5,803 bases of DNA, taken from assembly GCA_016935775.1 (NCBI GenBank), contig JAFGQF010000040.1, forward strand, positions 1-5,803. Reading direction: 5' to 3'. A program made the position numbers and the translations under genes. Of the stretch, positions 1-5,616 are shown piece after piece (positions within the stretch are counted from its first letter, which is position 1; every line of letters starts with the position of its first letter). This DNA is from Caldifarciminota bacterium. Its GTDB lineage: Bacteria > Hydrothermota > Tepidihabitantia > Tepidihabitantales > Tepidihabitantaceae. The notes beneath the pieces were generated by a model, which was not told the DNA's origin, made no database searches, and worked only from the letters and a program-made list of their open reading frames with translations.

Positions 1-34
1 AGCCCGGACACGCTAATCCGGTTGCATCCACCAT
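1..34 (-). CDS. Possible 5' end of a TusA-like sulfur-carrier protein (partial)
   Basis: Reading leftwards from an ATG at 34-32 gives MVDATGLACPG before the window ends. The pattern (hydrophobic)-D-A-x-G-L-x-C-P is the N-terminal signature of the TusA/SirA/YedF family. Those are small proteins whose cysteine carries persulfide sulfur, for example for tRNA thiolation. The cysteine would be residue 9. The family usually continues C-P-x-P, but here the fourth codon begins with T, so that proline is absent. No Shine-Dalgarno is visible upstream, and the hairpin at 40-66 sits between this start and rsmG. Only 11 codons can be seen, so chance resemblance is possible. The same bases on the plus strand can also be read as the tail of another gene (11 sense codons then TGA at 34-36). 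Confidence 0.3.
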   Translation of the reverse strand, partial: MVDATGLACPG

Positions 35-39
35 GAAGC

Positions 40-66
40 AAAGAAGGCCCCGATGGAGCCTTCTTT
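40..66. terminator. Hairpin with U-rich flank after rsmG, possibly bidirectional terminator
   Basis: AAAGAAGGC (40-48) pairs perfectly with GCCTTCTTT (58-66), a 9-bp stem with a 9-nt loop. It begins 19 nt beyond the rsmG stop codon. The A-rich left arm and T-rich right arm give a pyrimidine tail in both directions. On the plus strand the stem is followed by CTTCTTG, and on the minus strand by GCTTC. The tails are broken by C and G, so intrinsic termination is likely but not ideal. It could serve rsmG reading left, a gene entering from the left edge, or both. Confidence 0.55.
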
Positions 67-84
67 CTTCTTGTCCGGTTCCTG

Positions 85-735
85 TCAGGTGGCGACTTGC
101 TGCTCAACGATGACGAAACAGCGGCGGATACCGGCCATCGGCAGTTCCACTTCGACAGAGCTTCCGACTGCCAGTCCTAGCCGTTCGAGCACCGGCCGGG
201 CGCGGTTGAAAGCTTCTTCCCAGCCGACCGACTTGTAGAAGACAATCGTACCGCCCGGGTCACGATGACCGTGGAGTTGCCGCAGCACCCGGTCCAACGG
301 ACCGGTTACCCGGCTGAAGACCAGCCGGCAGCCCAACGGTTCCAGCTCCTCGGACCGGGCGTTGAGGACACGGGCGTTCGTCAGTCCCAGACTTGCGATG
401 GCGGCTTCCATGAACCGGCACTTCTTGCCCGACGACTCGACGAGCAGCATCTCGGCTTCCGGGCAGGCGACTGCAAGCGGTATCCCGGGCAGGCCGGCGC
501 CGGACCCGATGTCGGCGACCCGGTCTCCGGGTCGGACGAACCGAACCGCCGCCAGCGAGTCCGGCAGATGGTAGCTGACGAGGCGGTCGGTGTCGCGCCG
601 CGACACGAGGTTCACGCGCCGATTCCTGTCATGGACCAAGTCAACGTAGCGGAGCAGCCGGTCGATCTGGCCGCCGGCCAGCGGCAGGCCGAGAGCGCCC
701 GCCGCCCGCTCGAGCACATCTGCCTCAGGCTTCAC
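85..735 (-). CDS. rsmG: 16S rRNA (guanine527-N7)-methyltransferase RsmG
   Basis: RsmG (GidB) is a cytoplasmic enzyme that uses S-adenosylmethionine to methylate N7 of G527 in the 530 loop of 16S rRNA. In other bacteria its loss gives low-level streptomycin resistance. The 216 residues match the family length (about 207 in E. coli). An N-terminal helical part contains the VNLVSRRD stretch near 41-48. The Rossmann SAM-binding loop DIGSGAGLPGIPLA is at 75-88, and an acidic residue that can hold the SAM ribose (LLVES, E100) follows. Basic residues aligning with conserved family positions are present: K104/K105, R127, R142, K168 and R204/R205. The usual LKG near 168 reads YKS. The start is GTG at 735-733 with no Shine-Dalgarno. 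A GTG at codon 7 (717-715) has TGAGG 5 nt before it and would give a 210-residue protein, so the true start may be there. It is the last gene of the minus-strand trio, 12 nt after yhaM. Confidence 0.95.
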   Translation of the reverse strand: MKPEADVLERAAGALGLPLAGGQIDRLLRYVDLVHDRNRRVNLVSRRDTDRLVSYHLPDSLAAVRFVRPGDRVADIGSGAGLPGIPLAVACPEAEMLLVESSGKKCRFMEAAIASLGLTNARVLNARSEELEPLGCRLVFSRVTGPLDRVLRQLHGHRDPGGTIVFYKSVGWEEAFNRARPVLERLGLAVGSSVEVELPMAGIRRCFVIVEQQVAT

Positions 736-747
736 GACGCGGCGGGC

Positions 748-1701
748 CTACTCTTCGCCCGCATCCCGGATGTAGATGTTGGTTTCGAGGTAGGGGTGGT
801 AGTCGGTCCACTTGACGCCGACATTCCGCTTCACCGCGTCCCGGAACATGCCGATGCGGGCATCGAGGTTGTCGAGGTGATAGACGATGAGCGCCTCGAC
901 GAACTTCGGGGTCTTCGGGGACCCGAACTCCATGTGACCGTGGTGGGCGAGGATGATGTGCAACAGCATCCGGGCCAGCTCCTCGGGGAAGCTGTCGATG
1001 GCGGCGATTCTTTCCTTCACCATCTCATAGCCCATCACGATGTGGCCGAGCAGGCGGCCGTCGAAGGTGTGGTCGAGCGAAACCTGCCAGGAGTACTCAC
1101 GAATCTTGCCGACGTCGTGGAGGATGACCCCGGCCATCAGCAGGTCCGCGTCCACCTCTTCGTGGATGGTCCCGGCGGTCTCGGCCATTCGGCACATGAA
1201 CAGGGTGTGCTCGAGAAGGCCGCCCAGGCAGGCGTGGTGCACGGCGGCGCCGCCCGGGGCGAGCGAGAAGCGTTCGCTGAACTCGCTGTCGTCGAAGAAC
1301 GCGTCGAGCAGGCGGTGGAGGAATGGGTTCTCGACCTTGCCGATGTACTCCCGCAGCCGGCCGAGCATCTCGCTCCGATCGAACCGGCTCGCGACGACGA
1401 AATCATCGCGGTTGACCTGGGCCATGTCGGCCGGGTAGATCGCGTTGACGGTGAGCTGGGGCTTGCCCTGGTAGTCACCGAGCTTGCCTACGACGCGGTA
1501 GAAGCCCTGGGGCTCGACGCACTTGAGCGCGTCCTCGACCCGGTCCCACATTATCCCGGCCATCTGGCCAGTGCGGTCCTGGAACAGAAATGTCAGGAAC
1601 GGTGCGCCGTCCCGGCGTTCCTTGATGTCGCGGCGTACGAGGTAGAAGACGTCATCGACCGGGATGTTGGGCTTGAGCTCGCGGGCGAATTGATGCTTCA
1701 T
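748..1701 (-). CDS. yhaM: YhaM-type 3'-5' exoribonuclease (OB fold + HD domain)
   Basis: This 317-residue protein has the layout and length of Bacillus YhaM (about 314), a metal-dependent 3'-5' exonuclease that trims RNA and can degrade single-stranded DNA. An N-terminal OB-fold nucleic-acid-binding region spans about 13-95, including APFLTFLFQDRTG at 33-45. The HD phosphohydrolase domain follows from about 155, with H165 (LLEHT), the H195-D196 pair (ILHDVGK), H220 (LLGH), H253/H254 (AHHG) and D277 (HLDNLD) as the expected metal ligands. All key HD residues are intact. The start is ATG at 1701-1699. There is no Shine-Dalgarno in the 12-nt spacer after the porV-like gene, so initiation may depend on upstream translation. 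Family assignment is firm. The exact substrate is inferred, because related OB-HD proteins are also annotated simply as HD-domain hydrolases. Confidence 0.88.
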   Translation of the reverse strand: MKHQFARELKPNIPVDDVFYLVRRDIKERRDGAPFLTFLFQDRTGQMAGIMWDRVEDALKCVEPQGFYRVVGKLGDYQGKPQLTVNAIYPADMAQVNRDDFVVASRFDRSEMLGRLREYIGKVENPFLHRLLDAFFDDSEFSERFSLAPGGAAVHHACLGGLLEHTLFMCRMAETAGTIHEEVDADLLMAGVILHDVGKIREYSWQVSLDHTFDGRLLGHIVMGYEMVKERIAAIDSFPEELARMLLHIILAHHGHMEFGSPKTPKFVEALIVYHLDNLDARIGMFRDAVKRNVGVKWTDYHPYLETNIYIRDAGEE

Positions 1702-1713
1702 CGCGCGCCCGGT

Positions 1714-2625
1714 CTAGAGCGTGATGGCGAGCGAGAGTCGGTGCGCGAGGCCGAGCTCGACCATCGGGATGAATGCATAGTCGAGCTGGTAGTTGCCGTA
1801 GCGGATGCCGAGGCCGGTGGTGATGCCGGCGATGATATCCGTCCCGCCGCCGGTTCGAAGGTCATCGCCCAGCGTTGAGTAGCCGGCCCGAAGCACCACC
1901 ATGTCGCCGATCCAGCCCTCGATGCCGCCCCGGACGACCAGCCGGTTGTCAACGGGTTTGAGCACGTCGAGGTTGAGATTGAGCGACGTGTTGGGAGCGT
2001 AGCTGAGCCCGCCGCCGAACTCGACCGGCATCGGGTCGCGGCCATCCTGGAACGCCTTGACCTGGTAGCCGAGGTTGCGGGCCACGATGCCGGCAGAGAG
2101 CCCGTCGACGCCCTCGATGGGTATCGCAGCGGTCGCGCCGACGTTGCCGGCGAGGCCGGCGGTGAAGAAGGTGTCAATCGAGCCGTAGAGCCCTTGGAGT
2201 CCAAGGCCGACGGTGAACATCTCGGAGAGCCGCCAGGAACCGCTGACATTCAGGTCGGCATAGGAAACGCCGAAGCTCCCGAGCTCGTTGCCCAAGGGGT
2301 CGGTGCGTTTCATCGTGCCCGAGTTGAGGTAGACGATGCCGACGCCGATGCCCTTGTCGCCGGTCAGCGCCTGCGAGTAGCCGGCCGACCCGACGTGGAT
2401 GCCGGCAACGTAGTTCAGGTAGCCGAGTTGGCCCTGCTGGCAGCCGGCGAGTCCGGCATGGGCCGGGCTGTACCAGAACCCCATCGGGCTCTCGGCCCGG
2501 GCCAGGGTTGCGCCGGCGATGGCGGCTTCGCGGGCGGTGGGGGTGATGTGGAGAAACTCGAAACCGGCGGTCCCGGCGCCGGGGTCGATCCCGACGAGGC
2601 AGACAGCAATTAGCAACGCGCTCAT
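1714..2625 (-). CDS. PorV/PorQ-family outer-membrane beta-barrel protein
   Basis: The 303-residue product begins with a short hydrophobic segment (about 2-12) and then GFEFLHITPTAREAAIAGA near 21-39. That stretch, followed by FWYSPAHAGLAG, matches the N-terminal signature of PorV/PorQ-type proteins, usually of the form G..FL.I...AR..AMGGA...WNPAGLA. The rest alternates short hydrophobic strands with Gly, Asn and Asp turns, as in an outer-membrane barrel, and ends in HRLSLAITL, a plausible final strand. In Bacteroidota, PorV is the shuttle of type IX secretion, but many paralogues elsewhere have no known role, so a secretion function here is unproven. The ATG at 2625 is the first possible start because an in-frame TAA lies 9 nt upstream. 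The signal segment carries no Lys or Arg before its hydrophobic core, which is odd. No Shine-Dalgarno precedes it, and the promoter sits so close that the mRNA is probably leaderless. It heads the minus-strand trio. Confidence 0.85.
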   Translation of the reverse strand: MSALLIAVCLVGIDPGAGTAGFEFLHITPTAREAAIAGATLARAESPMGFWYSPAHAGLAGCQQGQLGYLNYVAGIHVGSAGYSQALTGDKGIGVGIVYLNSGTMKRTDPLGNELGSFGVSYADLNVSGSWRLSEMFTVGLGLQGLYGSIDTFFTAGLAGNVGATAAIPIEGVDGLSAGIVARNLGYQVKAFQDGRDPMPVEFGGGLSYAPNTSLNLNLDVLKPVDNRLVVRGGIEGWIGDMVVLRAGYSTLGDDLRTGGGTDIIAGITTGLGIRYGNYQLDYAFIPMVELGLAHRLSLAITL

Positions 2626-2631
2626 ATAGAC

Positions 2632-2660
2632 AAGTTATCGGCCGAGTTGACGGGTGTCAA
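2632..2660 (-). promoter_or_regulatory. Promoter for porV-like-yhaM-rsmG (TTGACA-17-TAACTT)
   Basis: On the minus strand a perfect -35 box TTGACA (2660-2655) is followed after 17 nt by TAACTT (2637-2632), a weaker -10 box with T, A and the final T in place. A start point 6-8 nt beyond the -10 falls at about 2626-2624, on or beside the ATG at 2625. There is almost no room for a leader. The spacer contains the perfect palindrome TCGGCCGA. Confidence 0.6.
2647..2660. repeat. Inverted repeat TTGAC-N4-GTCAA over the left-facing -35 box
   Basis: TTGAC (2647-2651) and GTCAA (2656-2660) are perfect inverted arms separated by GGGT. The right arm is the -35 box of the left-facing promoter read on the opposite strand, and the other arm lies in the promoter spacer. 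A bound regulator would block RNA polymerase. The arms are only 5 bp and resemble -35 boxes themselves, so coincidence is quite possible. Confidence 0.25.
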
Positions 2661-2676
2661 GCTGGCCGGAGCGGGG

Positions 2677-2704
2677 TTGACTCGGACGGGCGCGGTCCTA
2701 CAAT
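2677..2704 (+). promoter_or_regulatory. Promoter for yebC-ruvCAB (TTGACT-16-TACAAT)
   Basis: TTGACT (2677-2682) and TACAAT (2699-2704) are separated by 16 nt, and each hexamer differs from the sigma-70 consensus at one position. Transcription would start near 2711, giving a leader of about 28 nt that carries the Shine-Dalgarno of yebC. This is the only obvious promoter ahead of the four-gene operon. Confidence 0.75.
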
Positions 2705-2725
2705 TGCACCGAACCAGATTCGTCC

Positions 2726-2732
2726 AAGGAGG
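2726..2732 (+). promoter_or_regulatory. Ribosome binding site that fixes the GTG start of yebC
   Basis: AAGGAGG is a full-strength Shine-Dalgarno ending 6 nt before the GTG at 2739. It supports that GTG as the start and shows that the organism uses anti-Shine-Dalgarno pairing, in contrast to the minus-strand genes next door. Confidence 0.85.
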
Positions 2733-2738
2733 ATAACC

Positions 2739-3491
2739 GTGTCCGGACATTCGAAATGGGCAACAATCAAGCACAAGAAGGCCAAGACCGACGCCGCGCG
2801 CGGCCGGGCTTTCTCGAGGCTGATCCGTGAAATCACCACCGCGGCTCGCGTGGGCGGCGGCGACCTTGAGGCCAACCCGCGGCTCCGCACCGCGGTTGAG
2901 TCGGCCAAGGCAATCAACATGCCGGCCGACAACATCGACCGCGCGATTAAGAAGGGCACCGGCGAGTTGCCCGGGGTTGCCTACGAGGAGGTTACCTACG
3001 AGGGCTACGCGCCGGGCGGGGTGGCCCTGCTCGTTCTCGCGCTGACCGACAACAAGAACCGGAGCACCGCCGCGGTCCGTCACGTCTTCGACAAGTACGG
3101 CGGGAGCATGGGCGCGGCCGGGTGCGTCGCCTGGCAGTTCAAGCCCAGGGGCGTGATCGTCATCGCCAAGGACAAGGCCGACGAGGATACGGTGCTGAGC
3201 CTGGCGCTCGATGCCGGCGCGGATGATGTCCAGGGTGACGAAGCCGGGTTCACCGTAACCACCGCCATTGACAGTTTCGAGTCGGTCAAGGCCAAGTTCA
3301 GGGAGGCGGGAATCGAGTGGCTGAGTGCCGAGCTGAACCAGGTGCCCGACAACACCGTGCCGGTTGGCGAGAAGGATGCCGGCAAGATCCTGAGACTCAT
3401 TGAGATGCTCGAGGACCTGGAAGAGGTCCAGGACGTCTATGCCAACTTCGACATCCCGGACGACGTGCTCGAACGGGTGTCGCAGGACTGA
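2739..3491 (+). CDS. yebC: YebC/PmpR/TACO1-family protein
   Basis: The 250-residue protein has the typical family length (about 240-250) and all its landmarks: SGHSKWATIKHKK at 2-14, NMPADNIDRAIKKGTG at 60-75, YEGYAPGG at 87-94, LTDNKNRS at 102-109 and GCVAWQF at 128-134. The family was long annotated as DNA-binding transcriptional regulators (YebC, PmpR). Its mitochondrial relative TACO1, and more recent bacterial work, point to a role on the ribosome in relieving stalls such as at proline runs. The sequence alone does not decide between these. The GTG start gives the invariant M-S-G-H-S-K N-terminus and has an ideal Shine-Dalgarno. It is the first gene of an operon with ruvCAB, a very common gene order in bacteria. 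The TGA stop (3489-3491) lies where ruvC translation is expected to begin. Confidence 0.96.
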   Translation: MSGHSKWATIKHKKAKTDAARGRAFSRLIREITTAARVGGGDLEANPRLRTAVESAKAINMPADNIDRAIKKGTGELPGVAYEEVTYEGYAPGGVALLVLALTDNKNRSTAAVRHVFDKYGGSMGAAGCVAWQFKPRGVIVIAKDKADEDTVLSLALDAGADDVQGDEAGFTVTTAIDSFESVKAKFREAGIEWLSAELNQVPDNTVPVGEKDAGKILRLIEMLEDLEEVQDVYANFDIPDDVLERVSQD

Positions 3492-3978
3492 GGTCCCCGC
3501 GCAGCGCATCATCGGCATCGACCCGGGGTTGAGCGCCACCGGGTACGGTATCGTCGAGGATTCCCGCGTTATCGATTACGGGGTTGTCAAGACCGATGCC
3601 GGCACGCCGGTCGCCGAGCGGCTCCGACTGCTGGGCAATGAGCTGGAGCGGCTGGTCCGCCGCCACCGGCCGGAGCGCTGTGCCATCGAATCGCTGTTCT
3701 TCAAGGGCGGCGGCGCGCGCAGCGTCATCCTCTCGGCCCAGTGCCGGGGCGTGATTCTCTACGTGATGGCCCGGAAGGACATCCCGGTGGCCGAGGTGAC
3801 GCCGGCGACGATCAAGCTGGCGATGACCGGCAGCGGCCGGGCCTCGAAGCAGCAGGTGAACTTCATGGTCCGGCGATTGCTAGGGCTGGATGACCGGGTG
3901 CCCGAGCATGCCGCCGACGCGCTGGCCGCGGCCTGGTGCCTGGCGCGGCGGCTGCCGCGCCCGGTGACGGCGCGATGA
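3439..3978 (+). CDS. ruvC: Holliday-junction resolvase RuvC (start uncertain)
   Basis: RuvC is a dimeric, metal-dependent endonuclease that nicks Holliday junctions symmetrically, acting with RuvAB in recombinational repair. The RNase H-like fold begins at IIGIDPG (3508 onward). The catalytic acids are the Asp of GIDPG (codon at 3520), the Glu of AIESLFF (codon at 3688), and the His and Asp of EHAADA (codons at 3907 and 3916). The His variant is the one known from Thermus RuvC. The homologous part from about 3493 is 161 residues, normal for the family. The start is a problem: no ATG, GTG or TTG lies between 3442 and the catalytic Asp. The nearest canonical start is the ATG at 3439, which adds 18 unusual Ser/Thr/Arg-rich residues before the GTC at 3493 and overlaps yebC by 53 nt. 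A GTC at 3493, or ATC at 3508, would fit the family better. AGGA at 3484-3487 is well placed for 3493. The 3' end overlaps ruvA in an ATGA. Confidence 0.88.
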   Translation: MPTSTSRTTCSNGCRRTEVPAQRIIGIDPGLSATGYGIVEDSRVIDYGVVKTDAGTPVAERLRLLGNELERLVRRHRPERCAIESLFFKGGGARSVILSAQCRGVILYVMARKDIPVAEVTPATIKLAMTGSGRASKQQVNFMVRRLLGLDDRVPEHAADALAAAWCLARRLPRPVTAR

Positions 3979-4538
3979 TCGCGGTCCTGCGCGGCACGGT
4001 CGCCCGGCGCAGTCCCACCCGGGTCGTGCTCGACTGCGGCGGCATCGGGTTCGAACTCGGCGTGCCGCTTTCGACCTCGAACCGGCTCGGCGCGGCGGGG
4101 AGCGAGGCGACCCTGCTGGTGGTGCCGCGGTTCACCCAGACCGGGCTCGAGTTCTACGGGTTCTTGGACGAGGACGAGCGCGACGTGTTCCGGTTGCTGC
4201 TGTCGGTCAAGGGCATCGGGCCCAAGGCCGGTCTGAACATCCTGTCGCGGTTCAGCCCGGACGAGGTGCGGCAGACGATTGCCGCGGGCCGGGTCGGCGT
4301 GCTCGAGACCGTGCCCGGCATCGGGCCGAAGAAGGCCGAGCGGGTGCTCAGGGAGCTGGCCGAGCGAAGCGTGCCGGTCGAGGCCGGGAGCCCGCTGCTG
4401 GCCGATGCCGAGAAGGCGCTGGTGTCGCTCGGCCTGACCCGGCGCGAGGCGCGGGCCCGGCTGGGCCGGATCAAGACCGGGCCGGAGACGACCCTGCCCG
4501 AACTGCTCCGGCTGGCGCTGCGGGAGAGGGGCGAGTAG
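3975..4538 (+). CDS. ruvA: Holliday-junction branch-migration subunit RuvA
   Basis: RuvA binds the four-way junction as a tetramer and loads the RuvB motor. The 187-residue protein (203 in E. coli) has the three expected parts. An N-terminal OB fold begins MIAVLRGTV and includes EFYGF at 59-63. A central helix-hairpin-helix pair follows, VKGIGPKAGLNIL at 78-90 and VPGIGPKKAERVL at 113-125. The C-terminal RuvB-binding domain covers about 142-187, with ALVSLGLTRREAR at 148-160. The ATG at 3975 overlaps the ruvC stop as ATGA, so the two are probably translationally coupled. It gives the family-type N-terminus, unlike an upstream in-frame ATG at 3936 that lies inside ruvC. The loop that holds the acidic pin in E. 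coli (Glu55-Asp56, VVREDA) reads VVPRFTQTG at 49-57 and lacks acidic residues. Confidence 0.96.
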   Translation: MIAVLRGTVARRSPTRVVLDCGGIGFELGVPLSTSNRLGAAGSEATLLVVPRFTQTGLEFYGFLDEDERDVFRLLLSVKGIGPKAGLNILSRFSPDEVRQTIAAGRVGVLETVPGIGPKKAERVLRELAERSVPVEAGSPLLADAEKALVSLGLTRREARARLGRIKTGPETTLPELLRLALRERGE

Positions 4539-4541
4539 CCG

Positions 4542-5573
4542 GTGGCCCGGCACGACCAGGTGATATCGCCTCGCCGGCTGAACGGCGAGGAGGCGCTCGA
4601 CGAGCAGATCCGGCCGCGGCGGTTGGACGAGTTCGTCGGCCAGGACCGGCTGCGCGAGAACCTGCGGGTGTTCATCGAGGCGGCCAAGGGCCGGGGCGAG
4701 GCGCTGGAGCACGTGCTGTTTTCCGGACCGCCCGGGCTGGGCAAGACCACGCTCGCGCACATCATCGCCGGCGAGATGGGGACGACCATCCGCTGCAGCT
4801 CGGGGCCGATACTCGAGCGGCCGGTGGACCTGGCCGGCGTGCTGACCGGGCTGGGGACGCGCGACGTGTTCTTCATCGACGAGATTCACCGGACCAACAA
4901 GGCGGTCGAGGAGTTTCTCTACCCGGCGCTCGAGGACTACGCCATCGACGTGATGATCGACCGCGGCCCGGGCGCGCGCTCGGAGCGCATCGGGCTGGCC
5001 GAGTTCACGCTGGTCGGGGCGACGACGCGGTCAGGGCTGCTGACCGCGCCGCTGCGCTCGCGGTTCGGGATGACCTTCCGGCTCGACTACTACCCGGCCG
5101 GGGAACTGCTGCAGATCGTCGAGCGGTCGGCGCGGATAATCGGGGTGGTAATTGAGCACGACGGCGCGACCGAGATCGCCGCGCGGGCGCGGGGCACGCC
5201 CCGCATCGCCAACCGGTTGCTGCGCCGGGTGCGCGATTTCGCCCAGGTCCAGGGCAAGGAGAAGGTGGACCTGGAGATCACCCAGTACGCCCTGGCCCAG
5301 CTCGAGGTGGACACCCGGGGGCTGGACGAGATGGACAAGAAGATCCTGCTGACGGTCATCGACAAGTTCGGCGGCGGGCCGGTGGGGGTTTCGTCGCTGT
5401 CGGTGGCGGTGGGCGAGGACTCGGGCACGCTCGAGGAGGTCTACGAACCGTTCCTGGTCCAGGAGGGGTTCATCCAGCGGACCCCGCGCGGCCGCATCGC
5501 CACGCCGCTCGCCTACCGGCACTTCGGCCGCAAGCGGTCGAGCCCGGGGCAGGAAGCGTTCGACCTGGGCTGA
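4542..5573 (+). CDS. ruvB: Holliday-junction branch-migration ATPase RuvB
   Basis: RuvB is the AAA+ hexameric motor that pumps DNA through the RuvA-bound junction. The 343 residues (336 in E. coli) contain the entry motif IRPRRLDEFVGQ (23-34), Walker A GPPGLGKTT (62-70), Walker B FIDEIHR (111-117), sensor 1 GATTRSG (159-165), the arginine-finger region PLRSRFG (170-176) and the sensor 2 region GTPRIANRLLRRVRDF (218-233). The C-terminal winged-helix DNA-binding domain runs from about 260, including GGGPVGVSSLSVAVGED near 277-293. All catalytic residues are present. The GTG start lies 3 nt after the ruvA stop, with the purine-rich GGGAGAGGGG about 11 nt upstream as a loosely spaced ribosome site inside ruvA. 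It closes the yebC-ruvCAB operon. The short tail after about 330 is not conserved. Confidence 0.97.
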   Translation: MARHDQVISPRRLNGEEALDEQIRPRRLDEFVGQDRLRENLRVFIEAAKGRGEALEHVLFSGPPGLGKTTLAHIIAGEMGTTIRCSSGPILERPVDLAGVLTGLGTRDVFFIDEIHRTNKAVEEFLYPALEDYAIDVMIDRGPGARSERIGLAEFTLVGATTRSGLLTAPLRSRFGMTFRLDYYPAGELLQIVERSARIIGVVIEHDGATEIAARARGTPRIANRLLRRVRDFAQVQGKEKVDLEITQYALAQLEVDTRGLDEMDKKILLTVIDKFGGGPVGVSSLSVAVGEDSGTLEEVYEPFLVQEGFIQRTPRGRIATPLAYRHFGRKRSSPGQEAFDLG

Positions 5574-5579
5574 GTCGCG

Positions 5580-5607
5580 TTGACCGCTGGCTGACCGGGG
5601 CTAGAAT
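5580..5607 (+). promoter_or_regulatory. Promoter downstream of ruvB (TTGACC-16-TAGAAT)
   Basis: TTGACC (5580-5585) and TAGAAT (5602-5607) are separated by 16 nt, and each differs from consensus at one base. The layout is the same as the yebC promoter. It starts 6 nt after the ruvB stop codon and would begin transcription at about 5613-5615, immediately before the hairpin at 5617-5644. It most likely drives the exported-protein gene at 5685. Confidence 0.7.
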
Positions 5608-5616
5608 GTCGTGAGG

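Noticed and set aside
265..1878. A 537-codon open frame on the plus strand, antisense to rsmG, yhaM and part of the porV-like gene
   Set aside because: It is a shadow. The three minus-strand genes share one frame and 12-nt spacers, and GC-rich third positions keep the complementary frame free of stops. Its translation has no recognisable domain, while the minus strand encodes well-known families.
2622..3539. A 305-codon minus-strand open frame opposite yebC
   Set aside because: yebC is unmistakable on the plus strand. The antisense frame also overlaps the divergent promoters and has no family signature.
3907..3918. His in place of a catalytic Asp in RuvC (EHAADA instead of DAADA)
   Set aside because: It looked like a lost active-site residue, but Thermus-type RuvC also uses His at this position with Asp three residues later, so it is a known functional variant.
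3936..3974. An upstream in-frame ATG that would extend RuvA by 13 residues
   Set aside because: The extra residues are Ala/Pro/Gly-rich shadow of ruvC. The ATG at 3975 gives the conserved N-terminus and a standard ATGA overlap.
3759..4889. A 376-codon minus-strand open frame across ruvC, ruvA and ruvB
   Set aside because: The composition (rich in Pro, Arg, Gln, His and Leu) is typical of antisense frames in GC-rich genes, and it lies opposite three fully conserved ruv genes.
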